This document shows positions 6,620-9,628 of a stretch of DNA of 9,628 nt, piece after piece. Both the position numbers and the translations under genes were made by a program. Where the stretch lies: contig SXUH01000211.1 in assembly GCA_005791855.1 (NCBI GenBank), forward strand, positions 1 through 9,628, in the 5' to 3' direction. Below the pieces are notes generated by a model. It saw only the letters and a program-made list of their open reading frames with translations. It ran no database searches and had not been told where the DNA came from. Every line of letters begins with the position of its first letter. Within the stretch, counting starts at the first letter, position 1. This stretch comes from Bdellovibrionales bacterium. Its GTDB lineage: Bacteria; Bdellovibrionota; Bacteriovoracia; Bacteriovoracales; Bacteriovoracaceae.

Positions 6620-7845
6620 AAGAGCACCTTCCCACACAGCGTCCCCACCACCATCAACACCAGTCCCACTGCGATCTGCAGGCAGTACTTCCGCCCGCCG
6701 CTGAAGTAGGCGAGGAAGATCTTCGCCACCGCACTGGAGGACAGGACCGCGATGATCCCCCACTCGGCGACATTCGCCTCGATCGCCCCGGTGCTCGAGA
6801 GCTGACCAAGGCTCGCCGCCGCCGCGTGCAGCTCCGCCGTCGCCGCGATCACGTTCGCAACGAGGGCCCCGGTCCCGCCGTAGAGCTGGTTCAGCCACGC
6901 CGCGAGCAGAGACACGCCGGAGATGAGGAGGGCGATGAGGAACGCCTGCGAAAGCTTGAACGCTCGTCCCGAGGTAGTCTCAAGGTCGGAACTCTTGTGC
7001 CTCTGTCGAAAAAGCAAAATCCCCGCGCAGACCCCGAGGGCCAGGCACCCGAACCCGATCGGAACGAGCATCGAGCGCAGGAGCTCCGGCGAAACCGTCG
7101 CGAGCACCCCGCCGAAGAGAAGGAGCGAGGAGAGGTTCGCGAGCAGGGCCGCCGCACTCAACATGGACCCACTCCCGGGGTCGTGCTTCCCCTTCTGCCC
7201 GAGGCCCGCGATCGCCGCCGTGGAGGACGCAAACCCGGAGAAGAACCCGGCCAGCGGAAGTCCGAGCCTCGTTCCCAGCGCTCTCCGGGCCACGTGCCCG
7301 AGCATCCCGATCGCCATGATCAGCACGACGATCCTCCAGACGGTGGTCGGCTTCAGCACTCCCCACGGGTCCATCGCCCCATCCGGAAGCAGCGGCATGA
7401 TGATGAGGGCCGCCGCGGAGAGGAGGAGGGCGTCCCCGAGCTCCTGCTCAGTGATGAGCTCGCGGCCCACCCGGTGGAGAAAGGTCTTCGCCTGGATGAA
7501 GATCGCGCAGAAGACGGCGAGGGCCGACGCGAGCTCGAGCTTCTCCTGGGCCATCGTCGCGAGGATGAAGGTCAGCACCATGGAGACTTCACCCGTGAGC
7601 CCCGGGTCCTGGTCCGCCGTCTTGAGGTAGCTTGTGACCGCGAAGGCCCCGACGATCACGAGGGTGGTGACGAAGGGGGCGGTCCCGAGGTTCCAGGTGA
7701 CCGCACCGAGGATGGAGATGAGGGTGTGGGTCCGGATCCCGGCCTCGGCGGCGTCCGGGTCTCTCCTTCGCTCCCGGACCACACCGATGAGGAGGCCGAT
7801 GCCGAGGGCGGTGAGGAGGCTCTTGAGGGTGGCTTCGTCGATCAT
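6616..7845 (-). CDS. MgtC/SapB-DUF4010 family membrane protein
   Basis: The 409-residue integral membrane protein has an MgtC/SapB-like N-terminus (LLTALGIGLLIGVVRERR at 10-27, then GIRTHTLISILGAV at 36-49) and a DUF4010-type C-terminal part with the signature GFFSGFASSTAAIAGLG at 200-216. Hydrophobic segments appear near 9-23, 40-74, 86-98, 105-118, 138-153, 168-184, 195-214, 228-250, 259-279, 300-317, 327-347, 361-381 and 389-405. Length fits the family. The molecular function of these two-domain proteins is unknown; MgtC itself acts on ATP synthase and Mg/phosphate homeostasis during stress. ATG 7845 has no SD and lies 6 nt after a TATAAT, which suggests a leaderless transcript. Its TGA overlaps the ATG of the propeller gene by 4 bp (ATGA). 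Confidence 0.93.
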   Translation of the reverse strand: MIDEATLKSLLTALGIGLLIGVVRERRRDPDAAEAGIRTHTLISILGAVTWNLGTAPFVTTLVIVGAFAVTSYLKTADQDPGLTGEVSMVLTFILATMAQEKLELASALAVFCAIFIQAKTFLHRVGRELITEQELGDALLLSAAALIIMPLLPDGAMDPWGVLKPTTVWRIVVLIMAIGMLGHVARRALGTRLGLPLAGFFSGFASSTAAIAGLGQKGKHDPGSGSMLSAAALLANLSSLLLFGGVLATVSPELLRSMLVPIGFGCLALGVCAGILLFRQRHKSSDLETTSGRAFKLSQAFLIALLISGVSLLAAWLNQLYGGTGALVANVIAATAELHAAAASLGQLSSTGAIEANVAEWGIIAVLSSSAVAKIFLAYFSGGRKYCLQIAVGLVLMVVGTLCGKVLL

Positions 7846-7851
7846 CTTGCC

Positions 7852-7857
7852 ATTATA
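7852..7857 (-). promoter_or_regulatory. -10 box of a probable leaderless promoter for the MgtC/DUF4010 gene
   Basis: On the minus strand a perfect TATAAT spans 7857 to 7852, leaving only GGCAAG (7851-7846) before the ATG at 7845. A normal start site 6-7 nt downstream of the -10 falls on the A or T of the start codon. No SD is present. The -35 region (about 7875-7880, AATCAA on the minus strand) is poor, so the promoter call rests on the -10 alone. Confidence 0.5.
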
Positions 7858-7897
7858 AAGAGAGAGTTGAAGATTTGATTGGTACGAGTTGTCTTCG

Positions 7898-8164
7898 CTA
7901 GAAGGGATTCGAACAATCGCAGACGGTCATCCGACAGCGGACCCCGCCGCATGCTTCCCCTTGGTTTTCATCGAGGCAGCGCGCAACTTGTGGATCCGGG
8001 CAAGAGCAGAGAGATGGCTGTGGATTTTGGATCGAGCCGCAGACATCTCCGTACTGGCAGGGGTCACTGACCCAGAGGCCCCAGCAGGTCACGGAATCGG
8101 CCGTGAGGTCCTGACTTGGAACCGAGATGAGGAACACAAAGAGAAAAAAGCTAATGAGCTTCAA
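7898..8164 (-). CDS. Small exported cysteine-rich protein (ten cysteines)
   Basis: I do not recognise a family. The 88-residue product begins with a TTG codon at 8164 preceded by GGAG (8174-8171) 6 nt away. It has a strong signal peptide (Lys2, then hydrophobic ISFFLFVFLISV), with cleavage probably near Ser17 or Ala22. All ten cysteines lie in the mature part at 27, 36, 42, 53, 55, 63, 72, 77, 82 and 84, including two CxC pairs, enough for five disulfides. About one mature residue in seven is Cys, like knottin- or EGF-type mini-proteins, but the spacing matches no family I can name. The signal peptide, the SD and the even cysteine number argue for a real gene, against the competing + strand frames. 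It could act in the envelope or outside the cell, or bind metal. Confidence 0.72.
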   Translation of the reverse strand: MKLISFFLFVFLISVPSQDLTADSVTCWGLWVSDPCQYGDVCGSIQNPQPSLCSCPDPQVARCLDENQGEACGGVRCRMTVCDCSNPF

Positions 8165-8165
8165 A

Positions 8166-8199
8166 GAATACTCCGCTCGGGTTGATGGTAATAGTATTC
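8166..8199 (-). promoter_or_regulatory. Inverted repeat in the leader of the cysteine-rich gene
   Basis: GAATACT (8166-8172) and AGTATTC (8193-8199) are perfect 7-bp inverted arms around a 20-nt loop, directly before the TTG start. On the minus strand the 3' arm includes the AG of the GGAG SD, so folding would partly mask it. The other arm contains TACTAT (8196-8191), a possible -10 box, so the repeat could instead be an operator. Confidence 0.4.
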
Positions 8200-8234
8200 C
8201 CTAAATTAGTTTTCTTGGGAAGTCTTAGTTTCGG

Positions 8235-9440
8235 TTACATCAGCTCGATGGTCGGCGCCTCTTGATACGGAGCCGAGTCTAGCGGGATGTCGAAGAAGAA
8301 AGTAGTGCCAGACTCGGCACTGCTCTCGAGCCCGAGGCTTCCCCCGTGGGCTTCGGCGACGGCCCTCACCAGCGGCAGCCCTAGGCCCCAGCCCTTGGAC
8401 TCGTTCCGGGAAGATTCCTTGGCACGGATGAAGACCTGGAAGATGGTCTCCTGTTCCTCGGGCGGGATGGGGGTCCCAGAGTTGTGAATGCTCCAGAGGA
8501 GCCGCCCCTTGGTGGAGGTCCCGTGGATGCAGATCTCGCTTCTGGGGTCCGCGTACTTGAGCGCGTTGGACATCAGGTTCTCCAGGGCCCTCCGGAGGTA
8601 CGTCCGGTCCCAGGTCCCGGTGATCTTTTCCACCGAAGCCTTCAGCCGACCCTGGGCCCTACCACTGAGGTCGCAGATGATCTCTTCCGTGAGCGCGCTG
8701 ATGTCCAGGGGCTCGAGCTCGAGCTTGAGCCGGCTCCCGTTGGCGTTGATGAGGCTCAGGTCGAGGAGGTCGTCGATCATCTTCTGCATCCTCCCCGCCG
8801 CCTCCTTGAGCTTCCCCGCCTGCTTCACCACGAAGTCCGGGTCTACGGACTTCCGGACCAGCAGTTCGGCGTTGAGGAGGATGGAGGAGAGGGGATTCTT
8901 CATGTCGTGGGAGAGGGTCGCCACGTACTGATCCCGGATGCGCTCGTGGACCAGGGTGAAGGTGGTCGCGGCCTGCCGGACGGCCACGTCGATCGACGAG
9001 TGGAGCGCGATCCGTTCCTTGACGGTCATGGTGACCCCCGCCTCTTCCAGGACCTCGAGCAGGATCCAGCGCAGGATCTGGTACTCCCGGATCAGGTCTT
9101 CGTGCTTGTAGTTGGTGATCCGTGCCCGCTCTCCACCGTGCTCTTCCGCCACGGTGTTGTAGACCTTCGCCGAGTTCTGGGGCTCGCTTCGGCCCACGGC
9201 TTCGGCGATGGCCTCGACGAAGACCGGGAGCGTGTCGACGAGGATCGGCGTGGAGAGGAGCCTGGCCTCGGCCATGGATGCTCGCACCTTCGTCTCCCAC
9301 CGCTGTAGGATCTCGTCACGAAGAGATAAGATCTTTTGCCCAAGAGGAGTGAGTCCTCGCACTGGCACGATGGGTTCGGTCTGATAAGTTTTTATAACTG
9401 CCCCCTGGAAATATTTTGCAACAGGAGGGCCGGATCTCAA
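8235..9440 (-). CDS. Sensor histidine kinase with RsbRD-like N-terminal domain
   Basis: The reading frame gives 401 residues with no membrane segment. Residues about 36-165 resemble the RsbRD N-terminal helical sensor domain found in cytosolic kinases and Rsb co-antagonists (LRDEILQRWETKVR, then DTLPVFVEAIAEAV, HGGERARITNYKHEDLIREYQILRWI). HisKA has SHDMKNPLSS with phospho-acceptor His178. The HATPase has the N box (NLMSNALKY, 288-296), a divergent G1 (HNSGTPIP, 319-326, Asn replacing the usual Asp) and G2 (GWGLGLPLV, 350-358). No receiver domain or regulator is adjacent. The start is uncertain: TTG 9440 has no SD and the first ~24 codons are AT-rich and unlike the rest; GTG at 9368 or 9362 would begin just before the TPLGQKIL segment where related proteins begin. 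Truncation of the original 5' end is possible. Confidence 0.9.
   Translation of the reverse strand: MRSGPPVAKYFQGAVIKTYQTEPIVPVRGLTPLGQKILSLRDEILQRWETKVRASMAEARLLSTPILVDTLPVFVEAIAEAVGRSEPQNSAKVYNTVAEEHGGERARITNYKHEDLIREYQILRWILLEVLEEAGVTMTVKERIALHSSIDVAVRQAATTFTLVHERIRDQYVATLSHDMKNPLSSILLNAELLVRKSVDPDFVVKQAGKLKEAAGRMQKMIDDLLDLSLINANGSRLKLELEPLDISALTEEIICDLSGRAQGRLKASVEKITGTWDRTYLRRALENLMSNALKYADPRSEICIHGTSTKGRLLWSIHNSGTPIPPEEQETIFQVFIRAKESSRNESKGWGLGLPLVRAVAEAHGGSLGLESSAESGTTFFFDIPLDSAPYQEAPTIELM
9391..9421 (-). promoter_or_regulatory. Possible promoter inside the annotated 5' end of the second kinase
   Basis: On the minus strand TTGCAA (9421-9416) is followed after 19 bp by TATAAA (9396-9391). 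The spacing is long but the hexamers are fair. Transcription would start near 9384, just upstream of GTG codons at 9368 and 9362, which would favour a shorter kinase. This is weak evidence on its own. Confidence 0.25.
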
Positions 9441-9460
9441 ATTTAAGACTTGCTAAAGAA

Positions 9461-9479
9461 GCCCTGCGCAGATTTGGGC
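9461..9479. other. Short GC inverted repeat in the divergent intergenic region
   Basis: GCCC (9461-9464) and GGGC (9476-9479) flank an 11-nt loop that contains the palindrome TGCGCA (9465-9470). Four base pairs are too few to call a terminator. It could be a protein site or the first stem of a structured leader. Confidence 0.25.
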
Positions 9480-9514
9480 ATCGTTTCTTGAACGGTAAAT
9501 TGATAAGGCGGCCA

Positions 9515-9581
9515 GTCTCCAGAATGAGTTTGGTTTAAAATTGGTTTTTCAGAACTAACTTAAACTTCTCAAACAGGAGAC
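9515..9581 (+). other. Long imperfect hairpin in the leader of the last gene, masking its SD
   Basis: Nested complementary arms fold the RNA into one stem: GTCTCC (9515-9520) with GGAGAC (9576-9581); TGAG (9525-9528) with CTCA (9568-9571); GTTTAA (9533-9538) with TTAAAC (9560-9565); TTGGTT (9541-9546) with AACTAA (9553-9558, one G-U pair); and a 6-nt terminal loop, TTTCAG. Small internal loops separate the arms. The outer arm contains the SD GGAG (9576-9579), so the folded form should reduce translation of the gene at 9588. Confidence 0.6.
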
Positions 9582-9587
9582 CGACCA

Positions 9588-9628
9588 ATGAGTATCGAGA
9601 CAGAGTACGACCACTATATCGCAGTTGA
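9588..9628 (+). CDS. 5' fragment of a gene cut by the window end, possibly an IS110-family transposase
   Basis: ATG 9588 has AGGAG at 9575-9579, 8 nt upstream, and the frame stays open to the window edge. Only 13 full codons are visible (MSIETEYDHYIAV), followed by GA, which will be Asp or Glu. Many IS110-family transposases begin with a short acidic lead and then Y-x-x-x-V/I-D-W/V-S, where the Asp is the first residue of the DEDD catalytic set, and this fragment fits that pattern. Thirteen residues are too few for a firm call; any protein starting with a beta strand ending in Asp could look similar. The long structured leader would suit a tightly controlled transposase. Confidence 0.45.
   Translation, partial: MSIETEYDHYIAV

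Noticed and set aside
6620..6898. N-terminal extension of the beta-propeller frame
   Set aside because: The extension is R/G/D-rich and lies over the real coding sequence of the MgtC/DUF4010 gene. The SD and ATGA overlap support 6619.
6826..7878. 350-codon plus-strand frame antisense to the MgtC/DUF4010 gene
   Set aside because: The product is highly charged (R, E, G, H) with no hydrophobic core, typical of a shadow, and the minus strand has clear family motifs.
7898..7918. tRNA T-loop-like sequence (GTTCGAATCCC on the minus strand), possible tRNA end or att site
   Set aside because: The flanking bases do not pair to form a T stem, no acceptor, anticodon or D arms precede it, and it reads as codons of the cysteine-rich gene.
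7889..8185. Plus-strand frames opposite the cysteine-rich gene
   Set aside because: No signal peptide, motif or good SD; the minus-strand frame has all the supporting signs.
8197..8221. TTCCC/GGGAA inverted repeat after the second kinase as a terminator
   Set aside because: Only 5 bp with a 15-nt loop and no T run on the minus strand.
8484..9308. 274-codon plus-strand frame antisense to the second kinase
   Set aside because: Same shadow signature, and it overlaps the HisKA and HATPase motifs of the real gene.

Overview
The window looks like chromosomal DNA of a Gram-negative bacterium with GC-rich codon use (third positions mostly C or G), Shine-Dalgarno (SD) motifs of the AAGGAG/GGAGG type usually about 5 nt from the start, several Sec-exported proteins and many-PAS soluble histidine kinases. 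The gene set (SOUL protein, TfoX-N protein, RsbRD-type kinase, small cysteine-containing exported proteins) would suit Bdellovibrionota or another former deltaproteobacterial lineage. That placement is an impression, not something the sequence proves. I see no rRNA, tRNA or CRISPR.

Layout. Positions 46-4817 are all on the + strand: an exported protein of unknown function, a SOUL heme-binding-family protein, a 781-residue four-PAS histidine kinase whose end overlaps a TfoX N-terminal-domain protein, and a small exported four-cysteine protein with its own promoter. Positions 4818-5833 hold the most distinctive unit: an AT-rich control region with three tandem 21-bp repeats that each carry inverted half-sites, then a winged-helix DNA-binding protein overlapping a nucleotidyltransferase-fold protein. 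Positions 5843-7845 hold a - strand pair, an MgtC/SapB-DUF4010 membrane protein followed by a predicted beta-propeller protein joined by an ATGA overlap. The pair appears to start from a leaderless promoter. Positions 7898-8164 (-) encode a tiny exported protein with ten cysteines from a TTG start. Positions 8235-9440 (-) encode a second histidine kinase, with an RsbRD-like N-terminal sensor domain. From 9588 a + strand gene runs off the window. Its 14 visible residues resemble the start of IS110-family transposases, and its SD lies in a long imperfect RNA hairpin.

How they may work together. Neither kinase has a response regulator in the window, so both look like orphan soluble sensors. The winged-helix/nucleotidyltransferase pair has the architecture of an autoregulated toxin-antitoxin or AbiE-like module (small DNA-binding protein first, NTase second, operator over the promoter), but its function is inferred only from fold and layout. 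It is the best candidate here for an undescribed system. The possible structured 5' leader of the last gene is the second.
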